Source: Stigmatella aurantiaca DW4/3-1 (GTDB lineage Bacteria > Myxococcota > Myxococcia > Myxococcales > Myxococcaceae). From it: 64,000 nt of DNA. This document shows positions 1 to 8,410 of this stretch, piece by piece (the first letter of the stretch is position 1; each line of letters begins with the position of its first letter). The notes beneath the pieces were generated by a model. It saw nothing but the letters and a program-made list of their open reading frames with translations. It was not told the origin of the DNA and searched no databases. Position numbers and translations under genes: made by a program. Where the stretch lies: positions 8,078,893-8,142,892 of the forward strand of contig NC_014623.1 of NCBI RefSeq assembly GCF_000165485.1, read 5' to 3'.

Positions 1-954
1 CGCGGCCGCCCGGGGCGGCATGGCCTCCATGGGCCGCTGCGCCACCGGCTGGGACAGGCGGATGCGGCGGTCCTCCGCCCGGGCCTGCTTCCATTTCTGC
101 CGGCCGCCCGCCTTCGCCGTGTCCTGAGCGAACTGGCCCAACTGCTTGGCCAGATCGGCCCGGGGCGAGTCCGGGTGCATCGCCAAAAAGGCCTCGAACC
201 CCTCGTGCGCGGCCTGGAGCGCCTTCACGTCCTCGCCCTTCGTCTCGTACAGCAGCGCCGAGCGCGAGAAGAGCGCCTCCTCGTGGGAAGGAGACACCTC
301 CAGCACCCGCCCGTACACCGTCAGCGCGCCCTGCGAATCCCCCGTCAGGTAGAGCGCATTGGCGCGCAGCACCTCCACCTCGAGCACCGGCGCCAGCGCC
401 GCCCTCGCGCAGGCCGCGGCCCCCGCGGCGTCGCCCTGCTTGGCGCGCGCCTCGGCCACCTTGCCCATCTCCTCCACGGAGGAGGTCTCCGAGAAGCCAC
501 ACTGGGCCTCCTGCGCGCTGGGCACGGGCTTCTTTGCGAGCTTCTTGCGCTGCTCCAGGAAGAGCGCCCGCGTCTTCACCGCTTTTTCCTCGGCCTGGAG
601 GAAGTACATCACCGAGTCCGCGTGCCGCCCGTTCGAGTAGTAGAGCTTGCCCAGCGACGAGGCGATCTCGAACGTCTTCTCCCGCGCGCGCAGCCCCTCG
701 GTCGAGTCGAGCTGCTTCAACAGCTCCTCGGCGGAAGGCGGGGCCCGCCCCGTCTCCGACATGGGCGGGTGCCCCGCGGGCAACTCGCCCGGGGCCGATG
801 GCGCCGCGAAGGGGGGATGGCCCTCGGGCATTGCCCCCATGGGCGCCGCGGGCGAGGCCCCCGTGCCCGGAGGCACCGGCGGGTGGTTGGGCGGCAGGCT
901 GGTGGGCTCCGCGGCGAGCAGGGCCGCGGTGGCGAAGGCGAGGGCAAGCGTCAT
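1..954 (-). CDS. TPR-like secreted protein, 3' end outside window
   Basis: The frame stays open from an ATG at 954 to the left edge (318 codons, no stop), so the C-terminus is missing. The protein opens with a short hydrophobic signal-like segment (MTLALAFATAALLAAEP), then a Pro/Ala/Gly-rich linker of about 60 residues. A helical, Ala/Leu/Glu-rich region follows with the spacing of tetratricopeptide repeats (for example ALYLTGDSQGALTVYGRVLE, then SPSHEEALFSRSALLYE). The start codon overlaps the folK stop as ATGA, so the gene is probably translated by coupling at the end of the lysine/folK operon. TPR proteins generally mediate protein-protein contacts; no specific partner can be named. The start is well supported by the overlap; the function is not. 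Confidence 0.6.
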   Translation of the reverse strand, partial: MTLALAFATAALLAAEPTSLPPNHPPVPPGTGASPAAPMGAMPEGHPPFAAPSAPGELPAGHPPMSETGRAPPSAEELLKQLDSTEGLRAREKTFEIASSLGKLYYSNGRHADSVMYFLQAEEKAVKTRALFLEQRKKLAKKPVPSAQEAQCGFSETSSVEEMGKVAEARAKQGDAAGAAACARAALAPVLEVEVLRANALYLTGDSQGALTVYGRVLEVSPSHEEALFSRSALLYETKGEDVKALQAAHEGFEAFLAMHPDSPRADLAKQLGQFAQDTAKAGGRQKWKQARAEDRRIRLSQPVAQRPMEAMPPRAAA

Positions 955-1478
955 GAGTCGTGTTCCAAGAAGCGGGCCTCGGGCCACTGGGTGGCCGAGA
1001 GCCGGCGGACATCCTGCGGGGCGAGGCGGATGAGCAGGTCTCTCACCGTCACACCCAGCACGGGGTGCTTCAAGTCGGGGGCAAGCTCGACCAGGGGCTC
1101 GAGGGCGAAGCGGCGCTTGTGCAGCTCCAAGTGGGGCACCTGGAGGTTCGCGTCCGCCACCACCTCGCCCCCCCAGAGGAGGATGTCGAGATCAATGGGG
1201 CGAGGCCCCCAACGCACCCCATCCCGGCGGCGTCCGAGATCATGCTCGATGCGCTGGAGGATGGTGAGCAGCCGCTGGGGGGACAGGCCACAGTCCAGCG
1301 CCACCACCGCGTTGAGGAAAGGGGGCTGGGAAGGCCCTACCGGAGCACTCTCGAACAGCGAGGAGTGGCGCAGGACGGCGACCGCGTCGATGCGCGAGAG
1401 CGCCTCCAGGGCCGCCACGAGGCGGCCTTCGCGGTCTCCTTCGTTGGATCCCAGTCCCACATAAACGTTGGTGCTCAC
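951..1478 (-). CDS. folK: 2-amino-4-hydroxy-6-hydroxymethyldihydropteridine pyrophosphokinase (HPPK)
   Basis: This 175-residue protein has the usual HPPK length and fold signature. The N-terminus VYVGLGSNEGDR is typical, and residues 89-100 carry the family motif RWGPRPIDLDIL, whose two Asp residues bind the Mg-ATP pair. The enzyme transfers pyrophosphate from ATP to 6-hydroxymethyl-7,8-dihydropterin in cytoplasmic folate synthesis. Its ATG overlaps the stop of the FAH-family gene (ATGA at 1475-1478), and its own stop overlaps the start of the TPR gene, so it sits inside the lysine operon rather than beside folB/folP. Confidence is high; thyA and folA lie about 12 kb away. Confidence 0.95.
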   Translation of the reverse strand: MSTNVYVGLGSNEGDREGRLVAALEALSRIDAVAVLRHSSLFESAPVGPSQPPFLNAVVALDCGLSPQRLLTILQRIEHDLGRRRDGVRWGPRPIDLDILLWGGEVVADANLQVPHLELHKRRFALEPLVELAPDLKHPVLGVTVRDLLIRLAPQDVRRLSATQWPEARFLEHDS

Positions 1479-2248
1479 GGCTCCATCTCAACCGGGTTGG
1501 CCAGGGTCCCGATTCCCTCCAGTTCCACCTCCACCATATCTCCAGCCGCCAGCGCGCCCACACCGGAGGGGGTGCCCGTGCTCACCAGGTCACCAGGCAG
1601 GAGCGTCATGATGTGGGAGATGAAGGAGACGAGCTGGGCGGGGTTGAACACCATGTCGGAGGTGCGGCTGTCCTGACGCACCTGGCCATTCACCCGGCAG
1701 AGGATGCGCAGGTCCGCCGGGGAGAGCCCCGTCACGGCCCACGGCCCCACGCAGGCGAAGGTGTCATAGCTCTTGGCGCGGGTGTGCTGAACCTCCCGGC
1801 GCTGGATGTCCCGCGCCGTGACGTCGTTGATGCAGGTGAGCCCCCAGATGGCGCGGGCCGCGGTGGCCTCGTCCGCGTTCTTCAACCGCTCCCCGATGAC
1901 GAGCCCCAGCTCCGCCTCGTAGTGCACCTCCTGGCTGGCCTTGGGCAGGCGGATGGGCGAGCGCGGCCCATTGAGGGCGGTGGAGGGCTTGATGAACAGG
2001 AGCGGCTCGCTGGGGACGGGCTTGCCCATCTCCTCGGCGTGCTTGCGGTAGTTCTGCCCGATGCACACCACCTTCGAGGCCTCGGAGGGCACCAGCAGCG
2101 TGAGCGAGGACAGCGAGCGCCGCAGCCCCGTCTCCTTGCCCCCGGCCCAGGGCGAGGCGGTGAGCACCACCACCTCCTGGCCCTCGATGCGGCCCGGGTG
2201 CGCACGGCCCTCGTGGAGGAAGCGGCAGTAGCGTGTGGGAGTCATCAT
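1475..2248 (-). CDS. Fumarylacetoacetate hydrolase (FAH) family protein
   Basis: The 257-residue protein has the FAH-type C-terminal domain. It shows [15 protein letters not shown] at 61-75, and [12 protein letters not shown] at 108-119 with the two metal-binding Glu residues. A further metal-site region reads [12 protein letters not shown], and the end reads [15 protein letters not shown]. Family members cleave or decarboxylate beta-diketo acids or hydrate 2-oxo-enoates with Mg or Mn; the substrate cannot be read from sequence. The first of two adjacent ATGs (2248) overlaps the dapB stop and is preferred. Being embedded between dapB and folK suggests co-expression rather than a lysine-pathway role. 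Confidence 0.88.
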   Translation of the reverse strand: MMTPTRYCRFLHEGRAHPGRIEGQEVVVLTASPWAGGKETGLRRSLSSLTLLVPSEASKVVCIGQNYRKHAEEMGKPVPSEPLLFIKPSTALNGPRSPIRLPKASQEVHYEAELGLVIGERLKNADEATAARAIWGLTCINDVTARDIQRREVQHTRAKSYDTFACVGPWAVTGLSPADLRILCRVNGQVRQDSRTSDMVFNPAQLVSFISHIMTLLPGDLVSTGTPSGVGALAAGDMVEVELEGIGTLANPVEMEP

Positions 2249-3057
2249 GTCCTCTGAAAGCCGAGTACGTTGGCCATGTCATAGAGCCCCGGCCGCTGCC
2301 GCGCCACCCACTCCGCCGCCCGCAGCGCCCCCTTTCCGAATTGGTCACGGCTGGTGGCCCGGTGAGTCAATTCGATGCGCTCTCCCTCTCCAAAGAAGAA
2401 AACGGTGTGCTCGCCTACCACGTCGCCTCCCCTCAACGCCTGCACGCCGATCTCCCGCTCCGAGCGAGGTCCAATCCACCCCCGGCGCGCGAACGTCAGG
2501 TCCTCGCTGTTGCGCCCCAGCGACCCCGCCAGCACCTCCGCCAGCCGCAGCGCCGTGCCCGAAGGCGAGTCCTTCTTCATCCGGTGGTGCGTCTCCAGCA
2601 CCTCCACGTCGAAGCCCTGGCCGAGCACCCGGGCCAGCTCCGCCGCCATCTGGATGACGACGTTGACCCCCACCGAGGTATTGGGCGCCAGCACCACGGG
2701 GATGGACCGGGCGCATTCGACCACCTGGTGGCGCGTGTCGGCGTTGAACCCGGTGGAGCCAATCACCATGGCCACCCCCTTGGCGGCGCACTGCCGGGCG
2801 TGCGCCACGCTGGCCTCCGCGCTGGTGAAGTCGATGACCACCTGGGCCCCTGCCTCCAGCGCCCGGTCCAGGTTGTCCACCACCGCCAGACCGAGCGGCT
2901 CGCCCATGCGCGCCGCCAGCGCCGCATCCAACCCCACGACTGGACTGCCCTGCCGCGCCGTGGCCCCCACGATGGTGAAGTCCCGTGAGCTCCGCGCCAG
3001 CCGCATCAGCGTGCTGCCCATGCGTCCGGTGACTCCGGTGATGACTGTCCGCAGCAT
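2245..3057 (-). CDS. dapB: 4-hydroxy-tetrahydrodipicolinate reductase
   Basis: DapB reduces the DapA product with NAD(P)H in the diaminopimelate/lysine pathway. The protein starts with the Rossmann motif [10 protein letters not shown]. The family signature [16 protein letters not shown] contains the catalytic His and the substrate-binding Lys/Ser-Gly-Thr. At 270 residues it matches the family. I chose the ATG at 3057 rather than a TTG seven codons upstream, because GGTAGGA precedes the ATG and the nucleotide-binding motif then begins at residue 6. It lies 48 bp downstream of dapA, and its stop overlaps the next start. Confidence 0.95.
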   Translation of the reverse strand: MLRTVITGVTGRMGSTLMRLARSSRDFTIVGATARQGSPVVGLDAALAARMGEPLGLAVVDNLDRALEAGAQVVIDFTSAEASVAHARQCAAKGVAMVIGSTGFNADTRHQVVECARSIPVVLAPNTSVGVNVVIQMAAELARVLGQGFDVEVLETHHRMKKDSPSGTALRLAEVLAGSLGRNSEDLTFARRGWIGPRSEREIGVQALRGGDVVGEHTVFFFGEGERIELTHRATSRDQFGKGALRAAEWVARQRPGLYDMANVLGFQRT

Positions 3058-3105
3058 GCGTCCTACCTTCGTGTCCAAGTCCCCCCCAGGCCGGGGAGGG
3101 GTTCA

Positions 3106-3987
3106 TTACAGTAGGTTCAACCGTCCTAGCTCTTCACGCAACTTGGAGGCGTGCGGCTCGGACAGCGGGGTCAACGGCAAGCGGATTTCCGGGCCGAAGA
3201 CGCCCATCAGGTGCAGCGCCCACTTCACCGGAATCGGATTGGACTCGGCAAAGAGCGCCTTGTGCAGGGCATTGAGCTTGACCTGGAGCGCCCGCGCCAC
3301 CGTCAGGTTGCCCGCCCGCGCCGCCGCCACCAGGTCCGCCATCAGCCGGGGAGCCACGTTGGACGACACCGAGATGACACCCTTGCCCCCGCAGGCAATG
3401 AAGGGCAGCACGGTGAAGTCATCCCCTGACAGCAGGGCGAGCCGGTCTCCACACAGCTCCATCAAATCCACCGCGCGGGACATGGTGACCGAGGCCTCCT
3501 TGATGGCCACCACCTCGGACAGCTCCGCCACCCGCGCCACGGTCTCCGGAAGCATGTCCACGCCCGTGCGACCGGGAACATTGTAGGCGATCAGCGGGAA
3601 GCCAGGATGCGCGCGGGCGATGGCGCGGTAGTGCTCCACCAGCCCCGCTTGCGTCGGCTTGTTGTAGTAGGGCGTGACGATGAGCGCCCCATCCGCGCCC
3701 GCCTCGCGCACGCGCTTCACCGACTCCACCGTCTCCGCGGTGTTGTGGGAGCCCGCGCCGCCCACCACCGGCACCCGTCCCCGCGCCGCCTCCACCGCCA
3801 CCCGCACCGCACGCCAGCGCTCCTCGGGGGCCATGGTTGCCGCTTCGCCCGTGGTGCCCATGGGCACGATGCCGCTCGTTCCGCCTGCGATCTGCCGCTC
3901 GATCAGTTCCCGGTAAGCCGCCTCATCGAACCTTCCATTCTGGAAGGGCGTGGCGAGCGCGGTCATAGACCCTTCAATAGTCTTCAT
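3106..3987 (-). CDS. dapA: 4-hydroxy-tetrahydrodipicolinate synthase
   Basis: This 293-residue TIM-barrel aldolase condenses pyruvate with aspartate semialdehyde, the committed step to diaminopimelate and lysine. Visible landmarks are MGTTGEAAT at 43-51, VTPYYNKPTQ at 104-113, AYNVPGRTG at 134-142 with the catalytic Tyr135, and VVAIKEAS with the Schiff-base Lys163. It sits 17 bp downstream of lysA and 48 bp upstream of dapB on the same strand, giving a lysA-dapA-dapB block. Start at 3987; an internal Met8 is possible but less likely. Confidence 0.96.
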   Translation of the reverse strand: MKTIEGSMTALATPFQNGRFDEAAYRELIERQIAGGTSGIVPMGTTGEAATMAPEERWRAVRVAVEAARGRVPVVGGAGSHNTAETVESVKRVREAGADGALIVTPYYNKPTQAGLVEHYRAIARAHPGFPLIAYNVPGRTGVDMLPETVARVAELSEVVAIKEASVTMSRAVDLMELCGDRLALLSGDDFTVLPFIACGGKGVISVSSNVAPRLMADLVAAARAGNLTVARALQVKLNALHKALFAESNPIPVKWALHLMGVFGPEIRLPLTPLSEPHASKLREELGRLNLL

Positions 3988-4004
3988 GTCCGCCGCTTAT
4001 ACGT

Positions 4005-5246
4005 TCAGGCCCGCTCACGACGCCAGAGATCCTCATCGCGCTCGCGCTCGCGCACTACCCGCCAGGCAGTCCCCTCCACCAACACCTCCGCCGGACGCGG
4101 ACGCGAGTTGTAAGTAGAAGCCATGCTCATGCCATACGCGCCAGCGCTCATCACCGCGAATAGTGCGCCCTGCCGGGGGAGCACCAACGGCCGCGCCCGG
4201 GCCAGCACATCGGTGGACTCGCACACGGGCCCCACCACATCCACCTCGACGGCCTTGCCCCGCTGCTTCACCACCGGCAGCAAGGCGTGGTGCGCCTCGT
4301 AGAGCGCCGGGCGAATGAGATCGTTCATGCCCGCATCCACCACCACGAAGGTCTTCGCGGGCGCCTGCTTGCGGTACAGCACGCGCGTGAGCAGCACCCC
4401 GGCATTGCCCACCAGCGACCGGCCTGGCTCCAGGATGAGACGGGCCCCGGTGCCCTTCACCACCTCCAGCACGGTGCGGGCGTACTCCTGAGGCGACGGC
4501 GGCGTCTCGTCCGCGTAGGTGATGCCCAGCCCCCCGCCGATGTCCAGGTACTCCAGCGGATGGCCCTGGGCCTTCAGCTCCGCGTAGAGCCCCGCGACCT
4601 TGGAGAGCGCGGCCTTCACCGGCGCCGTGCGGGTGAGCTGCGAGCCGATGTGGCAGTCCACGCCCAGGGCGCGCACGCCCTTCATCTTCCGGGCGCGGGC
4701 ATAGAGGGCCACCGCCTCCTCGAAGGGCACGCCGAACTTGGACGTCTTCAACCCCGTGGAGATGTAGCGGTGGGTGCGTGCGTCCACGTCCGGGTTGACG
4801 CGCAGGCCGAAGGGCGCGCGGCGCCCCGCCTGGCGCCCCACGGCATCGAGCGCCTCCAGCTCCTCGGCGCTCTCCACGTTGAACAGGAGGATGCCGGCGG
4901 CAAGCGCCCGGGCCATCTCCTCCTGCGTCTTGCCCACCCCGGCGAACACCGTCTTGCCCATGTCCCCCCGGGCCTGCCGCACCCGGGCGAGCTCACCGCC
5001 GGAGACGATGTCGAAGCCACTGCCCATCCCGGCGAACAGGCCCAGCACCGCCAGGGTGCTGTTGGCCTTCACCGAGTAGCAAATGAGGTGGGGGGACTCT
5101 CCAAAGGCCTTGTCCAGCACCTGGAAGTGCCCGGTGAGGGCGGCCTGGGAGTAGACATACGTGGGGGTGCCCACCGCCTCGGCGATGGCCCCCAGGGGGA
5201 CGGACTCCGCGTGGAGCGCGCCCTTCTTGTACTGGAAGGAAGTCAT
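4005..5246 (-). CDS. lysA: Diaminopimelate decarboxylase
   Basis: LysA makes L-lysine from meso-diaminopimelate using PLP. The 413-residue product has the alanine-racemase-like PLP barrel with Lys60 in CYSVKAN, the glycine-rich phosphate loop LDIGGGLGITY, and the C-terminal GPVCESTDVLA, whose Cys reaches the active site across the dimer. The frame is open 44 codons further upstream, but the ATG at 5246 overlaps the stop of the preceding lipoprotein gene (ATGA, 5243-5246) and the family N-terminus starts here. Translational coupling to the LptM-like gene is therefore likely. Confidence 0.96.
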   Translation of the reverse strand: MTSFQYKKGALHAESVPLGAIAEAVGTPTYVYSQAALTGHFQVLDKAFGESPHLICYSVKANSTLAVLGLFAGMGSGFDIVSGGELARVRQARGDMGKTVFAGVGKTQEEMARALAAGILLFNVESAEELEALDAVGRQAGRRAPFGLRVNPDVDARTHRYISTGLKTSKFGVPFEEAVALYARARKMKGVRALGVDCHIGSQLTRTAPVKAALSKVAGLYAELKAQGHPLEYLDIGGGLGITYADETPPSPQEYARTVLEVVKGTGARLILEPGRSLVGNAGVLLTRVLYRKQAPAKTFVVVDAGMNDLIRPALYEAHHALLPVVKQRGKAVEVDVVGPVCESTDVLARARPLVLPRQGALFAVMSAGAYGMSMASTYNSRPRPAEVLVEGTAWRVVRERERDEDLWRRERA

Positions 5247-5449
5247 GGTCCCGCATCCGGCGAGAGGCCCATCCCCGAGGGTTCGAGGGGGCCGCGAGGG
5301 GCAGTCTCCGGAGGCTGGGTCTCCGGCGTAGGCGCAGGGGGCGGCAGCGGCGGGCGCGGCGGCCCTTTGATTCCACACGCCATGCCACCCACCATCAGGA
5401 GCAGGGCCATCCCCGTGAGGAGGGCCCCGCGGTGCTGGAACAGGGACAT
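5243..5449 (-). CDS. lptM: Small LptM/YifL-like lipoprotein
   Basis: A 68-residue protein with a hydrophobic signal segment (ALLTGMALLLMVGGMAC), a lipobox Cys at residue 25 and immediately CGIKGPPRPPLPPP. The CG(L/I)KGP-Pro pattern right after the lipidated Cys is characteristic of LptM (YifL/LppL), the small outer-membrane lipoprotein shown in E. coli to assist LptD assembly. Synteny supports this: in gamma-proteobacteria the gene is found beside lysA or dapF. Here it overlaps lysA by ATGA and starts 7 bp after the stop of a large barrel-like protein gene. Outside the motif the sequence is a Pro/Thr-rich tail, so homology rests on a short motif plus context. Confidence 0.7.
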   Translation of the reverse strand: MSLFQHRGALLTGMALLLMVGGMACGIKGPPRPPLPPPAPTPETQPPETAPRGPLEPSGMGLSPDAGP

Positions 5450-5456
5450 GGGGTGC

Positions 5457-7307
5457 CTAGAAACGAATCCCCAGCGTGCCGCGGACCGCCTGCGCGGTCT
5501 CGAAGTCCAGGGGGATGCCCTGGTCCTGCAGGCCGCTCATCGGGAAGAGGATGCCCCAGTCGATGCCGGCGATGAAGCCGTCCTCCGTCTCGTAGCGCGC
5601 CCCGATGTCCACCTCCACGCCCAGGCTCTTGCTGGTCCTGGACGGCGTGGACTCCGCGTAGATCGCCTGCGAGTAGATGACGGAGCCGTACACATCGAAG
5701 CCGTCCGCGATCGAGTACTTCAACGACGGCTTGAGGTAGACGGCGTCGGTGAGGCCGCCAATCAGCTCGCGCCACAGGATGAGGTCCACGCGGTAGGCGC
5801 GGTTGAAGCGGAAGTTGCGGATGGCGTCGTCGCTGCATCCGCCCACGGCGCAGTTGAACTGCGGCCCATCGAGCTGCTCGTTGTTCTCGTTGGCGACACG
5901 GCGGCGCGGGGAGTTGCCGAAGCCCGCGGCCCTGTCACCCGAGGCGACGCCGAGCTCCAGCCCCAGCTTGAGCTTCGCGTTGAGCAGCCGGTACTCGCCC
6001 TGGGCCACGCCACCAAACTGGAGAATGCGCAGGTCCTGGTTCTGCGCCGGATCGACCGAACCCTCCAGCGTCAGCGCACGGTTGCCGATGCTGCCGTACA
6101 TGACGGCCAGCTCCACCTCGAGGCGCCACAGGCGCTCCTCGTAGCGCAGCCACAGGTCTGGCACGTACAGCTTGGCGTCCCGGGGCACGAAGCCCGCGGT
6201 GGTGGGGGTGTTGCCCTGGAAGTTGCCCCCCTCGTAGCCCGTGGCCTCCCAGCGCTGCGTGCGGTAGGTGAAGTGCAGGCCGTAGTTGAGCACGCCTTGG
6301 TTGTTGTCCAGCTTGGCCCGCACCTGCTGGTCGGTGTCCCTCCGGGCAATGGCCAGCACGTAGCTGTGGCTGTCATCCGCGTTCGTCAGATCCACCGGCT
6401 CGCGCTCGGCGTTGCGGACCTCGCTGGAGACGCCCTCCGAGTTGAAGTCGACCATGGGCGTCACGTAGAAGCCGGCGAACGGCTCGGTGACGAACTGGAT
6501 GCGGTCCACGTTGTCGCCGAAGTCGCAGTCCACGCAGTTGCCGTCATTGCGCAGCATGCCCAGGCCCCAGTGGCTGCCCATGCGGCCAAAACGCAGCATG
6601 CCCACCGGGGTGGAGACCTCGCCGTAGGCGCGCTTGACGGAGATCGAATCCTTGAAGGCGTTGATGGCCGAGGCGGGCGGCGTCTGGCTCTCGGAGAAAA
6701 TCGTATAGATGTCCCGGTCGCTGCCGGTGAAGGAGCTGTCCGGCGTCGAGCCCAGGAGGATGTTGTCCAGCGCGTCCACCTGGAGCTTGATGCGGACCTC
6801 CTCGGAGACGTTGAAGGTGGGCTCCAGCCGCAGACGCATGTTGGTGCCGGCCTGCGTGTTCTCCGAGGGCGAGCGCGGCGAGGTGAACGGGAACAGCCGG
6901 CGGCCGGGGGCCTGGCCCAGGTCGAACTTGTAGAAGAGGTTCGGCCGCAGGCGCAGGTAGCCGTCCAGCGTGAAGATCTCCAGCTTGCGCCGCTCCTCGG
7001 TGAACTCCGACTGCCAGTTGGACTCGGAGGCGGTGGCCAGTGACTGGGTGGCGATCTGCGCGCGGATCTCCTCACGCATCTCGGCCTTGGCCGCTTCCAG
7101 CCGGCGGGCCAGCTCCGCCTCGGCCTCGGCAGACAGCGGCGAAGCGGAGGAGACGCCCTCGGCGGCGGGGGCGGGCGGGGCGGACGCAGGGGCAGCGGAC
7201 GGGGTGGCTGCGGGCGTCGCGCTCTCGGGCACCGGCGCCGGCGGGGACGTCTGGGCGGTGGCCGTGGCGGAGGCGACGAGCAGCGCCGCCAGCAGGACGT
7301 GGGACAT
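5457..7307 (-). CDS. Putative outer-membrane beta-barrel protein (TIGR04551-like)
   Basis: A 616-residue exported protein. It has a signal peptide (MSHVLLAALLVASATATAQ), an Ala/Pro-rich linker, a Glu/Ala-rich helix around residues 60-85, then about 500 residues of alternating aromatic/polar beta-type sequence (LDGYLRLRPNLFYKFDLG, VRIKLQVDALDNILLGS, ending VRGTLGIRF). The final aromatic residue and strand periodicity suit an outer-membrane barrel. It resembles the myxobacterial family I recall as TIGR04551, of unknown function. The frame extends 74 codons upstream, but the ATG at 7307 begins the signal peptide. It is first in the run leading into lptM-lysA. Function unknown. Confidence 0.75.
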   Translation of the reverse strand: MSHVLLAALLVASATATAQTSPPAPVPESATPAATPSAAPASAPPAPAAEGVSSASPLSAEAEAELARRLEAAKAEMREEIRAQIATQSLATASESNWQSEFTEERRKLEIFTLDGYLRLRPNLFYKFDLGQAPGRRLFPFTSPRSPSENTQAGTNMRLRLEPTFNVSEEVRIKLQVDALDNILLGSTPDSSFTGSDRDIYTIFSESQTPPASAINAFKDSISVKRAYGEVSTPVGMLRFGRMGSHWGLGMLRNDGNCVDCDFGDNVDRIQFVTEPFAGFYVTPMVDFNSEGVSSEVRNAEREPVDLTNADDSHSYVLAIARRDTDQQVRAKLDNNQGVLNYGLHFTYRTQRWEATGYEGGNFQGNTPTTAGFVPRDAKLYVPDLWLRYEERLWRLEVELAVMYGSIGNRALTLEGSVDPAQNQDLRILQFGGVAQGEYRLLNAKLKLGLELGVASGDRAAGFGNSPRRRVANENNEQLDGPQFNCAVGGCSDDAIRNFRFNRAYRVDLILWRELIGGLTDAVYLKPSLKYSIADGFDVYGSVIYSQAIYAESTPSRTSKSLGVEVDIGARYETEDGFIAGIDWGILFPMSGLQDQGIPLDFETAQAVRGTLGIRF

Positions 7308-7414
7308 GGGCACGTATCTCCAAGTGCTCTCGGGGCAGTCGATTCGAGAGGGCGGGCGAGTTAAGCCACGGGGGGGAGGGGTGTCAACGCCAACCACACG
7401 CCCCTTCCCAGCCG

Positions 7415-8260
7415 TCAACGCCCCGGCGCCCGCTTCCGCCCCGGGCGTTGCGCCTTCAACGGCTGGCACTCCGGACAGACGTGCGTGGTGCGGCCCGCCT
7501 GGGTGAAGGACTCCACCGGGGACTGGCACACCTGACAGGGCTGGCCCGCCCGGCCATACACCCGGAACACGTTCTCGGCCCCCCCATCCTCCAGGTAAAC
7601 CGGTTCTTCCCCCTCCTGCTCCTCCAGGCCGAAGGCGATGGTCGCGTGGATGGCCCGCGCCAGCCGCTTCCAGTCCTCCGGGGTGAGGGTGTCGGGCTTG
7701 CGCGCCGGGTGCAGGCCCGCGCGGAAGAGCGCCTCGGCGGCGTGGATGTTGCCCAGGCCCGCGAGGCGCCCCTGGTCCATCAGCGCCACCTTCAGGTCCT
7801 GCCGGGAGGTGCCCACCGCCTCCGCGAGCTGCGGCCCCGTCAGTCCATCCTCCAGCGGATCCCTTCCCAGCGACTGGATGGCCTCCAACGCCCGGAGTTC
7901 CGAGGCGGGCACGGGCTCCATCCGCCCAAAGAGGCGCGGGTCACGGAAGTGGATGACGGTGCCATCCTCCAGGTGGAAGCGGGCGCGGCTGTAGGGCTCT
8001 GGCTGCCCTTTTTGCCGGCGAACGAACTTTCCGGTCATCCCCAGGTGGGCCAGCAGGCCGCGGCCCGCCTCGAAGGTCCACAGCAGGTACTTGCCCCGGC
8101 GCTCCAGGGACTCGACCCGCCCCTTGAGCGCGGAGAACCGCGCACGCTCCGCCCCTCGGAAAACCCGGGTGTCGTCCGCCTCGGCCTTCACCACGCGGCG
8201 CGGGCCAATCCAACGTACCAGGTTCCGCCGGGCGATCTCTACCTCTGGGAGCTCGGGCAT
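7415..8260 (-). CDS. mutM: Formamidopyrimidine-DNA glycosylase
   Basis: Fpg/MutM excises 8-oxoguanine and other oxidised purines and nicks the abasic site. The mature N-terminus PELPEVE (catalytic Pro2, Glu3) is present when the ATG at 8260 is used; a longer reading would mask the N-terminal Pro and is rejected. The C-terminal zinc finger is CQVC (about 245-248) followed by CPEC (about 264-267). At 281 residues it is the expected length, with a basic tail KAQRPGRKRAPGR. A divergently transcribed superoxide dismutase gene lies next to it, so two oxidative-stress functions share an intergenic region. Confidence 0.93.
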   Translation of the reverse strand: MPELPEVEIARRNLVRWIGPRRVVKAEADDTRVFRGAERARFSALKGRVESLERRGKYLLWTFEAGRGLLAHLGMTGKFVRRQKGQPEPYSRARFHLEDGTVIHFRDPRLFGRMEPVPASELRALEAIQSLGRDPLEDGLTGPQLAEAVGTSRQDLKVALMDQGRLAGLGNIHAAEALFRAGLHPARKPDTLTPEDWKRLARAIHATIAFGLEEQEGEEPVYLEDGGAENVFRVYGRAGQPCQVCQSPVESFTQAGRTTHVCPECQPLKAQRPGRKRAPGR

Positions 8261-8345
8261 CGGCTCCGTCCCATAACATCGTGCGAGGGGAGCCTGCACC
8301 GCTTACTTGTTGAAGCGCGTACACCCGCGTGAAGTTCCGCAGGCC

Positions 8346-8384
8346 AAACGGCCGCGCTTCCTCTATTTGGAAGAGGGGCCGTTT
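8346..8384 (+). promoter_or_regulatory. Hairpin in the superoxide dismutase leader
   Basis: AAACGGCC (8346-8353) pairs with GGCCGTTT (8377-8384), with an inner stem CTTCC/GGAAG closing a TCTATTT loop. It ends about 17 nt before the Shine-Dalgarno AGGAGG of the sod gene. No U-tract follows and the upstream gene is divergent, so it is more likely a 5' UTR structure (stability or attenuation) than a terminator. Confidence 0.55.
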
Positions 8385-8410
8385 CACCTTCCACTCCCAC
8401 AGGAGGCAGT

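Noticed and set aside
4287-7043. 918-codon plus-strand open frame
   Set aside because: It lies antisense to lysA, lptM and the barrel gene, and its translation is Arg/Gly/His-rich low complexity typical of GC-rich shadow frames.
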